From Sthenelais limicola (lineage: Eukaryota; Annelida; Polychaeta; Phyllodocida; Sigalionidae): a stretch of 64,000 nucleotides of DNA. The DNA lies in contig OW804097.1 of NCBI GenBank assembly GCA_942159475.1, forward strand, positions 51,046,986-51,110,985. The letters are read 5' to 3'. Positions 32,825-44,300 of the stretch are shown one piece after another. The notes beneath the pieces are model-generated. The model was given only the letters and a program-made list of their open reading frames with translations. It was not told the DNA's origin and searched no databases. The stretch's first letter is position 1; every line of letters starts with the position of its first letter. A program made the position numbers and the translations under genes.

Positions 32825-33025
32825 TTATATCCCAAGGAAAACGTAGCTGGGCCCTGTGCTAGTCTTGTAACTGTAGTCTCTCTCCCGCGTCTCTGGTTTC
32901 CCTATATATGTTTGTATTTCTTGGGAGGAAGTTCTCCCTCGCCCATCTACATACATATATTCTATTGAATCAAAGACATCAAGATTTACCAGCTCAGAGT
33001 AGGAAGTTTGGGATGCATTCTCCAA
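32825..33025 (-). CDS. Possible terminal exon of a host gene (tyrosine-motif tail)
   Basis: A minus-strand frame enters at an acceptor-like CTTGGAG junction near 33,021 and encodes about 65 residues ending in a stop at 32,825. AATAAA on the same strand lies 47 nt beyond the stop (32,778-32,773), as expected of a last exon. The peptide has tyrosine motifs YSEL, YMYV, YIGK and YSYK and is acidic, reminiscent of the cytoplasmic tail of a receptor. No upstream exon was found, so the parent gene is unknown. If real, the KDZ insertion 300 bp upstream lies in its last intron. Confidence 0.35.
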   Translation of the reverse strand: MENASQTSYSELVNLDVFDSIEYMYVDGRGRTSSQEIQTYIGKPETRERDYSYKTSTGPSYVFLGI

Positions 33026-33316
33026 GGTAAGGAAACCTGATTAAATTCAATGTAAATATCGGGCTTGAAATTCGAGGACATTGAATATCTGTAGCTAGTA
33101 CAAATCTCTTTGTATTTAATGCAACTGTTATACCAATACAATAGCTCATATCCTTAAGCCCAAAATTGACAGTCTTGTTTTAGGTAATTGCCAATCTTCC
33201 ATATCTTTAATTATAGCAGAGGGACCACGTGGCCTTTGTCTTCTATACTAGAAGGGCCTGAAAGCGGGAGGCTGAGCTTTCTAAGTGTTGGAATCAGGTA
33301 AATATACTGTTGCACT

Positions 33317-33324
33317 ATTGTATT
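33317..33324. repeat. Left 8-bp target-site duplication of the KDZ element
   Basis: ATTGTATT here is repeated at 52,714-52,721, immediately outside the two inverted ends. KDZ-class (Zisupton) insertions are known to make 8-bp duplications. Confidence 0.75.
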
Positions 33325-33376
33325 GAGACATGTCAAGGAACGCGTTCCGGCGTGAAAAAATTTGCCGATTTTGCTG

Positions 33377-33410
33377 GTCGCTTGGAGCGACCATGGTCGC
33401 TCCAAGCGAC
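33377..33410. repeat. Perfect 34-bp palindrome near the left KDZ end
   Basis: The sequence is its own reverse complement over 34 bp, centred on CCATGG (33,391-33,396), with half-site GTCGCTTGGAGCGACC. It is 53 bp from the left terminus and could be a transposase-binding or cruciform site. Confidence 0.85.
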
Positions 33411-33439
33411 TACCGAAGCGTAGTAGCTAGTAGCGCTAG

Positions 33440-33620
33440 CGCTTTTTAGTCCCCGTCTCCCACTCTAATAGGCGCACTACCAAAGTTTTGGTGGTCGCTG
33501 GTCTCCAATAGGCGCACTATTAATGTAACGATAATGATTAGTGGTCGCATAGTCTCCCACTAGACGCACTAGCAGTGGTCGCATAGTCTCCCACTAGGCG
33601 CACTACTTTGACGCGCTCTT
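33440..33620. repeat. Left subterminal repeat cluster of the KDZ element
   Basis: GGCGCACTA-type motifs occur at about 33,471, 33,511, 33,576 (AGACGCACTAG) and 33,596. They alternate with TGGTCGC and GTCTCCCACTA. The right end has GGCGCACTACCAGTGG at about 52,616 and GGTCGCACTAG at about 52,664. Repeated subterminal motifs are typical binding sites for large transposases. Confidence 0.7.
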
Positions 33621-34059
33621 TTATTATGTAGCTTTCTTCACCGCTTAATAACTGTTATCTATATAGTCTATTAATTCTTCACCTGATTCACCTGATTCTT
33701 AACTGATACTGATACACATTGATTACTTCTATACCCAACTGAGTCTAATAATTTACTATATATCTAGTTTCTGTGGCCATCAAGACCAGTCCTATGTAAT
33801 AGTATAATATATATATATTTAGAGAGTTGGGAATGTCAACATATGTCTATATATTTATTTTCCATGTCCTATGTAATAATATATATATACTTAGGGAGTT
33901 GGGAATGTCAACATATCTCAACATGCGGTGTCTATATATTTATTTTGTATGGCCTATGTAATAATAGGAGAATGTCAAGGGATTGATCGATGGCTGTACA
34001 CTTCAACCATGTACGGTACATCAGTTCGCTGCCTAGTCTAGAACTTCGAAATGCTTCAC

Positions 34060-35460
34060 CGCTCAATAACTGATGTACCTCTATTAATAACTGATATACA
34101 TGGATTACTTATATTAATAACTGATGTACATGGATGACCTCCCCAACATTTAATGATTTTGTACGTGGCGACCTACTTAATGTATCGTGCGTGCGCTTTA
34201 TACTTCAACCAGTTCAACCAGCCTACTCTAGAAATGTACTTCGAAATGCTTCACCTCTGATGTACCTATTAATAACTGATATACATGGATTACTTCTATT
34301 AATAACTGATGTACATGGATGACTTCCCCAACATTTAATGATTTTGTACGTGTTGTCTGCTACGTCCTACTTAGGCGACCTACTTAATGTATCATGCGTG
34401 CGCATGATGCGCGTTAGTACGTGGCGGCCATGATGCATTGAACGAATACACATCTCTCCTTGCTCGTTGCTACACTTCGCTCCTTACTACGTTTTTACAC
34501 TTCGCTCAAAACATCTGATACATCTCCAAATTTATGTAAGTTAACTTCATTATCATTATTTAACTTGTGTGCTTATAGCAATTCATTGATAATAATAGTA
34601 TGTACACGTTATAGAAGTGTACCGGTACAGTGTACTTGCGACATTAGACCATTCGTTGCTTAATAACTGATATATCTCTATTAATAACTGATATACATGG
34701 ATTACTATGTGTCTACATTCTATTAATTGTCGCTGCAACGTTATAACACTTCTTGAAATGCGCCCAACTGCCTACCATTCGTTAGTCATGATCGCTTGTG
34801 TTGTTTCTTGTATTATCGCCTCACTGTCAGTGTCAACTTCACAATGACATGTGTCAGTGTCACCGCCTCACTGTCACTGATAGAAATACGTTCTCACGTT
34901 TGGCATAGTAACAAATAGACGCGCTCTATGTCTCACCGCCTAAATATCACTTGCTTATAATATATATTATATTAATTGTCAACACTTTAGTCATGATCGC
35001 TCGTGTTGTTTCTTTAGTCATGATCGCTCGTGTTGTTTCTTGTATTATCGCCTCAACTTCACAATGACAAGTGTCAGTGTCACCGCCTCACTGTCTCCGC
35101 ATAAATATTACTTGCTCATAATCTATATTGCATATCCCGACTAACAGTCAACTGTCAACACTTGGACGCCCAACTGCTTTAGTCATGCTCGCTCGTGTTG
35201 TTTCTTGTATGATCGCCTCAACTTCACAATGACAAGTGTCAGTGTCACCGCCTCACTGTCTCCGCATAAATATTACTTGCTCATAATCTATATCGCATAT
35301 CCCGACTAACAGTCAACTGTCAACACTTGGACGCCCAACTGCTTTAGTCATGCTCGCTCGTGTTGTTTCTTGTATGATCGCCTCAACTTCACAATGACAA
35401 GTGTCAGTGTCACCGCCTCACTGTCTCCGCATAAATATTACTCATAATCTATATCGCCCG
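34060..35460. repeat. Tandem repeats near the left KDZ end
   Basis: Units containing ATTAATAACTGATGTACATG recur at 34,080-34,320. A longer unit of about 180 bp (TTTAGTCATGCTCGCTCGTG, then TGTTTCTTGTATGATCGCC, AAGTGTCAGTGTCACCGCC, GCATAAATATTACTTGCTC) is repeated about three times at 34,990-35,450. No ORF is supported. Expansion by slippage or unequal exchange within the element is likely. Confidence 0.75.
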
Positions 35461-35672
35461 TCACTTATTGAAGTGTCAACTCCAAACTCCAGTCTCCAAA
35501 CTCGGTACGTATTATAACTTTACAAAACAGTTTAACTAACTTAAGGTGTCAACTCGTCACGTCACAACTGATCATGTGTAGACTCATGTTCACATCTCAA
35601 TGTGGTCGAGAAGTGTCAACTTAATGGGTACTCATGTTCACACTTGTATTGCTATGTCACGCGACAAGCCCA

Positions 35673-35679
35673 TATATAA
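35673..35679 (+). promoter_or_regulatory. TATA box of the SGNH-like gene
   Basis: TATATAA lies 82-88 bp before the ATG at 35,761. This places a start site near 35,700 and a leader of about 60 nt. Confidence 0.55.
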
Positions 35680-35760
35680 GCCATCTCTAACTTCCAACTC
35701 GACATATCATCTACTGCCACCAATACTCTACTACAATATCAGAATACTACAATATCTACA

Positions 35761-36372
35761 ATGGCAATCAATACGCTCATCATCGCTGATTCTAGAGGAA
35801 GGCAGTTAGCCTCACACCTCGACCTCCCAAACTGCCACTTGCTGACTTTTGGGGGAGCCACCCACAAGAAGGCCTTCGAACGAGCGGCCAGCACCATCCA
35901 ACGCAAGCAACCGGAGCTGGTCTACTACCTGACCGGCATCTGCAACATCACGCGCATGGACTCCAAACGGAGATGCTATGTCCCACACAACAACATACGA
36001 GGACTGACGAGAGCCATGAAGGACATCTTCAATCGAACACGGGCACTATCGCCAAGATCTCTCATCACCTTCGGCCCCATCACAGGGATCGACCTACAGG
36101 TGTACAACCGCGCCGACAAGACCCATCCCGACCAAGCAACGTTGGACACTCTGATAGTGGAGGCGAACGCGGCAATAGTGAAATTTAACACAGAGAACGG
36201 AGGGGTAACTCCCTGGACAGCTATGTGCGTCCACCGCCGCCACAATCGATACAACCGGCTCTATGACGGCTGCCACCTCAACGAGGCTACTGCCAAATTT
36301 TGGGCAAAAAAACTGTCTATCTCTGTGAAATCATCCTCTGCAATGTACCAATTTATGGTCCAATACCTATAG
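35761..36372 (+). CDS. SGNH-hydrolase-like cargo protein
   Basis: The single-exon 203-residue ORF starts in good context (acaATGG) and has TATATAA upstream and AATAAA at 36,434-36,439. The N-terminus IIADSRGR fits block I of SGNH/GDSL esterases, with Ser11 as nucleophile. GG at 31-32 may be block II. LTGICNITR (Asn62) fits block III. YDGCHLNEATAKFW supplies the Asp169-x-x-His172 pair of block V. No signal peptide is apparent. SGNH domains occur as accessory ORFs in some Ngaro and CR1 retroelements. Here the gene is a free-standing plus-strand unit within the KDZ element. The substrate is unknown; deacylation is inferred only from the fold. Confidence 0.68.
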   Translation: MAINTLIIADSRGRQLASHLDLPNCHLLTFGGATHKKAFERAASTIQRKQPELVYYLTGICNITRMDSKRRCYVPHNNIRGLTRAMKDIFNRTRALSPRSLITFGPITGIDLQVYNRADKTHPDQATLDTLIVEANAAIVKFNTENGGVTPWTAMCVHRRHNRYNRLYDGCHLNEATAKFWAKKLSISVKSSSAMYQFMVQYL

Positions 36373-37187
36373 AAACTGTGTCATCTGCTATCTGTACATT
36401 GTAAAATTATTCTACTTATAGCTTTGTATAGCAAATAAATTCTAGTACTACTTTATCTTTAAACACTTGTGTTCACTCTTATTCACTTTACATTACGAAT
36501 GACTACCAATATATTGAATGAAAGAATGAAAATCAAAAGAATGAAAATCGAAAGAATGAAAATCGACTAAATCAATACTAAATTTATCCCAATATAAGTT
36601 TTTACGCGCCTATACGCCAATATAAGTTTTTCAGCCCCTATCAACATTCGGAAGTGTTATAACGTTGCAGCGACTATCAACATTCGGGTCATAGAAAGAA
36701 TGACTAAAAATCGACTAACTGTAAATAATAAATTTATTTAATGATATATTTTTTTAAGCAATCTCAAATTCCAACAATATATACAATCAATTCTTATATA
36801 CACAGCGCCAGTCACAAGCAACAATATGTACAATTATTTACAGATGAGAGGGATGGATGGATGAGAGGGATGGATGGATGAGATGGTGAGACATCAACAT
36901 ACGAGGACTGACGAGAGAGCCATGAACACGGGCAGATCACGGGCAGATCGATGTCCTATAACGAAATTAGATTTTTTTTATTTATACGCCAAATATAAAA
37001 GGTAAATCAAGAATTAATATTAGCGGATTAATTACTCATTTTAATTAGATATTTTTTAATTAGTCACTCTACTCCCTAATAGAATATCGATTGATTAATT
37101 CAATATACCAACTTACTCTAATAACTTACATTTTAATTAGATATTTTTTAATAATGATTAATTCAATATACCAACTTACTTTTACTT

Positions 37188-39417
37188 CTACTGGTTTCTT
37201 TGTCTGTTTTGTCTGTTTTGTCTGTTTCTAGCATTCGCCTCAGCCTCAGCCTCTTTCTCTGCCAGGCAGGCTTGCATTTGACTGAAAAAGAAAGTGGTCA
37301 ATTTATTTAGATGTCTCAAAGTATACTTTTTAAACACAGAATCTTATACGATTTATATACATCATGTAGATGTAAAGTCAGAAGTTAATAGTACTGTACT
37401 GTAATTAATATACGACTATATACGGTACTGTACTGTACTTATGACCCATTTATATACAATAGTAAAGTCTAGACTAGACTCTGAAACTCTGAAATATTCG
37501 GCTTGGTAAAGTCAGAAGTTAATAGTACTGTACTGTAATTACGAACCTATTTAAAACTCTTGCCAGACTGACTATATACGGTACTGTACTGTACTTATGA
37601 AAGTATACTTTTTAAACACTGAATCTTATACGATTTATATACATCATGTAGATGTAAAGTCAGAAGTTAATAGTACTGTACTGTAATTAATATACGCCTA
37701 TATACGGTACTGTACTGTACTTATGACCCATTTATATACAATAGTAAAGTCTAGACTGTACTGTACTGTACTTATGACCCATTTATATACAATAGTAAAG
37801 TCTAGACTAGACTCTGAAACTCTGAAATATTCGGCTTGGTAAAGTCAGAAGTTAATAGTACTGTACTGTAATTACGAACCTATTTAAAACTCTTGCCAGA
37901 CTGACTATATACGGTACTGTACTGTACTTATGAAAGTATACTTTTTAAACACTGAATCTTATACGATTTATATACATCATGTAGATGTAAAGTCAGAAGT
38001 TAATAGTACTGTACTGTAATTAATATACGCCTATATACGGTACTGTACTGTACTTATGACCCATTTATATACAATAGTAAAGTCTAGACTGTACTGTACT
38101 GTACTTATGACCCATTTATATACAATAGTAAAGTCTAGACTGTACTGTACTGTACTTATGACCCATTTATATACAATAGTAAAGTCTAGACTAGACTCTG
38201 AAACTCTGAAATATTCGGCTTGGTAAAGTCAGAAGTTAATAGTACTGTACTGTAATTACGAACCTATTTAAAACTCTTGCCAGACTGACTATATACCGTA
38301 CTGTACTGTACGTTATTATGTCATGCTAAAACAATAACTCTTAATAGTATTTATATACGTTATTACGTCATGCTAAAACAATAACTCTTAATAGTATTGT
38401 ACTGTAATTATGACTATGTAACAGACTGACTATACACGGTACTGTACTGTACTTATGACCCATTTATATACGTTATTACGTCATGCTAGACTAATCTCAC
38501 ATCACACTGATTTATATACAATAACTATGTAACAGACTGACTATATACGGTACATTACTGTACTTATGACCCATTTATATACAATAGTAAAGTCATGCTA
38601 CCGCTAGACTAGACTCTGAAACTCTGAAATATTCGGCTTGGTAAAGTCAGAAGTTAATCACCCGTTACCCGTTACCCGTTACCCGTTACCTGTACCGCTA
38701 GACTAGACTAGACTCTGAAACTCTGAAATATTCGGCTTGGTAAAGTCAGAAGTTAATCACCCGTTACCCGTTACCCGTTACCCGTTACCCGTTACCCGTT
38801 ACCTCTACCGCTAGACTAGACTAGACTCTGAAACAAATTTCGAAAGTAAATATTCGGCTGGGTCGGGCGAGTACGTACTTACTGTATATATATATATTTT
38901 TTTAACTAGAGAACTTCAAGTCGTAACACCTGGAAATAGTCGGCTTCGGTCCAGGCTGGTTAATCGAGTCGGACCAGGGACCAGAGTCGGACCAGGGGGT
39001 GTTTACGCACGAGTCGCGCATTGATAATTCAAGCTGTGTCGCACGCTAAGTTCATCTGAGCCATCATCATTAATTGTAAACATCACATGTCGCGCGCGAC
39101 ATATTCACACATCATTATGTCAGGTGTTATTAAGAATTACTCAGAATGCTAATGCTTGCTAATTGATTCTGTTCATGCTTCATGAAGTACGCGCCAATCT
39201 CGAAGCTAGAAATCGAAGCTAGAAATTGAAGAACTTACACGAGTTGGCCCTTTTTGTAGTCATGATCGGACAACTGCCGATCAATGGCCCTCCCTTGCTC
39301 CTCGATCTCCCTCTCTTTGCGTGCTACCCATCCCCGGTACTGTTGGAGTGGGATTCTAGCCAGTTCGGCTTCCTTCGCAAAATTCATGTCGAGTTTTGAG
39401 TAAGTTAGTTTCGCCAT
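37188..39417 (-). CDS. Two-exon 90-residue charged protein (KDZ cargo)
   Basis: Exon 1 is 39,417-39,239: ATG in context caagATGG, with donor CGT|GTAAGT. Exon 2 is 37,281-37,188: acceptor TTTTTCAG, stop TAG. Lengths of 179 + 94 nt close to 91 codons. The protein begins MAKLTYSKLDMNFAKEAELA and has a basic-acidic helical middle (WVARKEREIEEQGRAID). It ends in Glu/Ala-rich then repeated NRQ units (ARNRQNRQNRQRNQ), consistent with a coiled coil. No family is recognised. The 1,957-bp intron is almost entirely tandem repeat. Splice consensus and phase agree, but only two junctions support it. Confidence 0.55.
37320..38330. repeat. Tandem array with GTACTGTACTGTAC motifs
   Basis: Large units contain AAAGTCAGAAGTTAATAGTA, CGGTACTGTACTGTACTTAT and CCATTTATATACAATAGTAA. 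They are repeated about three times, with shorter sub-repeats of 53 bp at about 37,700-38,190. The array lies in the intron of the two-exon gene. Confidence 0.85.
38659..38805. repeat. (CCCGTTA)n heptamer tracts
   Basis: Two tracts of CCCGTTA, at about 38,660-38,690 (four units) and 38,759-38,803 (six units), are embedded in a duplicated block with CTAGACTAGACTCTGAAAC. The unit resembles telomere-type repeats but is not TTAGGG. Confidence 0.8.
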
Positions 39418-39852
39418 CTTGCTTGTATTATCTTGCTCGGCAGTGTGAAGTCTGAAGTCGGGGAGAAAATAGGCTGGTGTCGCATGAAACGAAACGAAAC
39501 TTCCCGTCGAACTCTTCGGAAATTTCGAAAGTAAATATTTTCGGAGGTCTGATTTGACATCAAATTATAAATATACACATTGTCTGATTAACCAGGGATC
39601 TCTCAACTCTATCAACATGAAATATATTGTTGGCAAACATTCCTGTTATGGTGTCGCATACATCGTCGACAAGGGGTTGCGACGGAGGCCCACCACTTAC
39701 ATCGAGGCGCCCTGCCGGTGTTAGATCGAAGCGCCCCGGCCTAAGATCGAGGCGCCCACGGCAAACCAAGCATCATGAAGCATGGCTCCGATTTAGCTAA
39801 TGATGCACGAATATAAACAATGAGTCCACTACTGACTTAGGACAACCAATTT

Positions 39853-39873
39853 AAGGTTAGGGTTAGGGTTATT
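39853..39873 (+). repeat. Short interstitial TTAGGG run
   Basis: The sequence GGTTAGGGTTAGGGTT has two to three copies of the animal telomere repeat. It is too short to show a telomeric origin. Confidence 0.6.
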
Positions 39874-40272
39874 AAAAGGATTTGTTCAAATATTCGGCGA
39901 TTTTATAACGACACGTAAAAAAACGGCCGAGTCATTTTGACACCTTGACCAGCATCAACTGACAACATTTATGTGATTGCAAATCATGTACTAGTGTGTA
40001 TTTATGGCGATTTTATGCAGTCAGAACTGACAAAAGTTAAATAAGTGCATCACAGATGCTAAAGTTCGAAGCTTGAAGGCCAGTGCCATGTACAGAGTTT
40101 GGTCACGTCACGTCACAGGCGAGATTTCGAAATTCCTGCGAGATCTCCGCGATCTCGCTGTATCGCTCAAAGTTTTTAAAGAGGTTGGAAGGTTTCATGG
40201 GCCTTTTCTTGATAATTATAATGTAATATATGGAAAACAAGGTATAGATGGGAAGGAAATTACATAGGGAAG

Positions 40273-40653
40273 ATGTTGGCGAATTTTAAAGCAAAGATTT
40301 TCGTTCTGTTTAGAGAAATGTTGAGTAGTGCCAAGAACAGATTTCTGTTGTTTGCTTTAAGTAAAAATGATTTCTGTCATTTCTGTCACATTTTACGACA
40401 TACCTTGGGTTTAATTCCCAAGCAAAATCTCGCTCTACTTTGTTTGTTGATAAACAACGACGGCCTAGTGTTTCAGGGTAAAACATGGAAATCTCTGTTG
40501 AAATCAACATGTTCAAGATATGTAAAGGTTGTAGAATCGATCAGAAAAGTATTATCTAAGTCTAGCCTATCTAACTTAGAGTTGACAACTGCAAACACTT
40601 TTCGAAATTTGGTATTTTTCGATTTTATTTCTTTTCACCCCAGAATTAAGTAA
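40273..40653 (+). CDS. Doubtful 126-residue basic ORF in the KDZ element
   Basis: This plus-strand single ORF is rich in Lys, Leu and Phe and contains a compact FCHFCHILRH cluster. The start context (gaagATGT) lacks the G at +4 that the other cargo genes share. No TATA box or AATAAA is seen nearby. A shorter ORF of 64 codons ends just before it (40,073-40,267). No family is recognised. It could be a decayed gene, an exon of a spliced gene, or chance. Confidence 0.3.
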   Translation: MLANFKAKIFVLFREMLSSAKNRFLLFALSKNDFCHFCHILRHTLGLIPKQNLALLCLLINNDGLVFQGKTWKSLLKSTCSRYVKVVESIRKVLSKSSLSNLELTTANTFRNLVFFDFISFHPRIK

Positions 40654-41104
40654 ATAGACAATGTTTAGAATTAAGTAAATAGCCAATGTTTAATATAACT
40701 CTTAACTTAACAAATCAATTACAAATCAATTACATATAATATAACCACATATAATTTAAATTGACTAACTGTCATGACGCCTTATACCACATATAATTTC
40801 AGGTGGAGGCACAAAAGCATGCCACATATAATTTAAATTATACCAAATATGGTCTTGACTACTGTCATGACGACTTAATATTAAAACACAATAAATGACT
40901 GTCTGTATACAAAAGGCTGTGTTATTAATGGTACTTCATTTTTTACAGCTTTAAATAGATTTAAAACCACAGTAACGCTTTAACAAAGGGTAGACTTACT
41001 CATGTAATAATCATTAAAGTCTCCACTAATATAAGTTAAAAATCAGCATCAGATATATCAATCAAGCATCTCCTTGTGTAATGGAAGTCTCCACAAATAT
41101 AGTT

Positions 41105-41345
41105 CTTAGTGTCCTTCCTCAAGGAAGTCTCCTTGTATTGCGAAGACTGGCACTGGGAAAACTGATAAGTCTCAAGGAAGTCTCCTTGTGAACATCAGAT
41201 ATAGGCATATAATTGTCTCCTTGTCTGCTACAGTCTCAAGGAAGTCTCCTTGTGAAAACTGGCACTGAAGGAAGTCTCCTTGTGAAAACTGGCACTGAAG
41301 GAAGTCTCCTTGTGAAAACTGGCACTGAAGGAAGTCTCCTTCCAT
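41105..41345. repeat. Minisatellite GAAGTCTCCTTGTGAAAACTGGCACTG
   Basis: The unit, starting GAAGTCTCCTTGTG and ending GGCACTGAAG, recurs about four times at 41,243-41,340. Further copies of AAGGAAGTCTCCTT, a near-palindrome, occur from 41,115. The array lies just downstream of the 963-residue gene. Confidence 0.8.
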
Positions 41346-41352
41346 AGTCTCC

Positions 41353-44300
41353 TTACATATCGACAGGCTGCTTTGTTCTTAGTGTCCTTCCTCTAGTCGA
41401 CTTGAGGACAGGTGTAGTCTGTACCACTACCCGTCTCCTGCCGTTTCCAACCGGTGTAGATGGCCGAATGTGACGCTTGTTTAAAGTCCTAGTCCTAGGC
41501 TCAGGCTCAGGCACTGAAGGATTGCCGTCTTCACACCGCCCTAACTTCTTTCTCATGTTCTTCTTCTTTTTCTCATATTTTTTCTTGAGAAGTGTGTCAA
41601 CGGCAGCTACAGTTGTCGCTTTGTCAACTTCCAAATTCCGTGTCGGGGATGTGCTAACTGAATACAAAAATAATAAAGCCCACGTAATTGGTGTACAATA
41701 TATTCGATCTAAGCATCTTACCATTCATACTAATATTTCAATAAGTGATTTCAATAATATAAACTTTAATCATTTGTCATGTAAACTAATTGCGATTTAA
41801 CTAATACATTTTAACAATAAATTTAACTAAAACAAGCATCTTACCAATCATTTCAGGCAATTGGCGGTATTTGGCAACTGTGGGAGGAGTATTAGCAGGC
41901 TGTCTAAACCTTACCCAGTTTGCAGTCTTTGCAGTCGCAAATTCTGGCACACCGCCAGGTCTGCTACCATCCATCCTCACATCAGAAGCTGGCGAAGCAT
42001 CCATCCTCACATCAGAAGCTGGCGAAGCATCCATCCTCACACCGCCAGGTGAACGAGCAAGTCTGCTCGAGTCATCGGGTGATGCAGGTGATGAACGTGA
42101 AGCTGGCGCATCATCCATCCTCACATCAGAAGCTGGCGAAGCATCCATCCTCACACCGCCAGGTGAACGAGCAAGTCTGCTCGAGTCATCGGGTGATGCA
42201 GGTGATGAACGTGAAGCTGGCGCAGCATCCATCCTCACATCAGAAGCTGGCGAAGCATCCATCCTCACACCGCCAGGTGAACGAGCAAGTCTGCTCGAGT
42301 CATCGGGTGATGCAGGTGATGAACGTGAAGCTGGCGCATCATCCATCCTCACATCAGAAGCTGGCGAAGCATCCATCCTCACACCGCCAGGTGAACGAGC
42401 AAGTCTGCTCGAGTCATCGGGTGATGCAGGTGATGAACGATCCATCCTTCCATCACCAACAGGTGAACGAGCAAGTCTGCTCGAGTCATCGGGTGATGCA
42501 GGTGATGAACGATCCATCCTTCCAGGTGAACCAGCAAGTCTGCTCTGACCTGAAGAAGCTGGCGCAGCATCCATCCTCACACCGCCAGGTGAACCAGCAA
42601 GTCTGCTCGAGACATCGGGTGATGCAGGTGATGAACCGGGCTGAGGTTTCTTATATGGGCCTGTGGAAAGGTAATTATGCAATCTTATTATACTGTCTGC
42701 AATATACTTTTGGATTGATATTTATATATTATTTTATAGGTAAATATACTCACGTCTAAGAGACGCCACAAGCCCAGTCTTCAGCATAGAATAGTGGTTT
42801 TGGGTTATGGCACCCGCTTGCAACATGGACTTTGCTTGGGTGATTACTTCCAACATGGAGTCCAAGTCTAACACCACATGTTCTTCACCCATTTCATCAA
42901 CCAAGTCTTTGGGCAGACTACTTTCACATGTTGCCACTGCTTCTCTGCTTCGCTTCCTTGGTCCTGGCCGTGCATCACCAGAAGGCAAAACTATTCCGTC
43001 TTGAAAAAGTGAAATTATAAATAAATTAAATTATATGAAATGCCATATAAAAGTATATTGGTATAAAAATATATGGTATAAAAGTAAAAGTAGAACTCAC
43101 AATTCTCCCGCAGCATCGAACGGTGACTGTAACTACTTGCCCAGTCACCATTTGCCAGAACAACTGCAAATATAACGTAGATAAATATATAAATCAGCAT
43201 CGTACAACAAACTACATTGTATATTATGTTATACTATAATGGTATAGATATTTTCTTTTAATTGCATACTTACTGTCGGTTATCCGTTGTACGACACTGG
43301 TCTTGATTTTAGAAGCAGGTACCATCTCTGTAGCTGGGCTGAAGCCTTCGCCCTCATTGTCTTTGGACATAGACTTCCAATGCCCTTTGCCCTTGACGCC
43401 ACCCACTCCAGTAACTTTACTCCTTAACTTCGCAAAGTCGAGTCCAACTTGCGTCGCAAATTCTGTCATGCGGATATTGAGTGCCAGTTCTTTCTTCTTG
43501 TTCGGGTTGTTCTTTTGGTTGAATTTTGTTGTAATTATTGGTATTACGATGGATCCGATCTGAATATAAATAATTAACATATAACATAATAACTCTGTGT
43601 GCTCTTAGACGTGACTATATTTACAAATTCGATATAAAATAATAGATAAGCTATTACAATTATTACCTTATCTTTGAGTTTGTTCACAGCATCTTCCAAA
43701 ATATCTGACATTGTGGCCGAGAAGCTGAGCATAAGTGGGTTGTTCAAGACTGACTGTACCATGAGCTCGCTATTTCTGGAGTAACCGTCAGCCACCTATA
43801 TATTGCAAATTTAATATGTAATATAGATAATTTATAGATAATTTATAGGTATTTAATAATCAGTATTCCAATGTTTAACTTTATATAAGTTAATAATATA
43901 TACGTTAATACTAATTCCAATGTTTACCTTTTTTGCAGTATCCAAAATTCTGGAGATCGACTCATTGGTTGTGCCATCATAGGAATTGGTTGTGCCATCA
44001 TAGGAAGTCTCCTGGTGGCAGATTTGGAGCAGCCTTTCCATCATATATGGGGCGATGTTGTTCCATTTAGCGGAGATTTTCCGCTGTAGATACTCTGGCA
44101 AGCTGATGACTACATCGCCGTGCTCCTCGCTGTACAGGGAGCAGGATTTCCATGTCTCCATGGTGTAAGCAAGGCATACTGTTCCTTTGACTTTGCGGTA
44201 GGTCGAAACGATGTCTCCAAACTTGAACTTTTCACAGACACTGACGACAGAGAAGTAAGGCAACTTCGCAGACAGGGGGAAGTCTCCCTTCAGCCTGTAG

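Noticed and set aside
35761..36372. SGNH ORF as a relic of a Ngaro or CR1 retroelement
   Set aside because: No RT, recombinase or split repeat adjoins it. It has its own TATA box and AATAAA and lies well within the KDZ borders. Ultimate origin from such an element remains possible.
37320..38330. CRISPR-like array
   Set aside because: Units are contiguous tandem repeats with sub-repeats and no unique spacers, in animal DNA.
39853..39873. Telomere or fusion site from TTAGGG repeats
   Set aside because: Only two to three units are present inside the transposon; chance or slippage is sufficient.
41871..42759. Long plus-strand ORFs (225 and 279 codons) opposite exon 9 of the cargo gene
   Set aside because: They arise because the 114-bp repeat is a multiple of three and lacks stops on both strands. 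The minus strand has splice sites and frame continuity with nine other exons.
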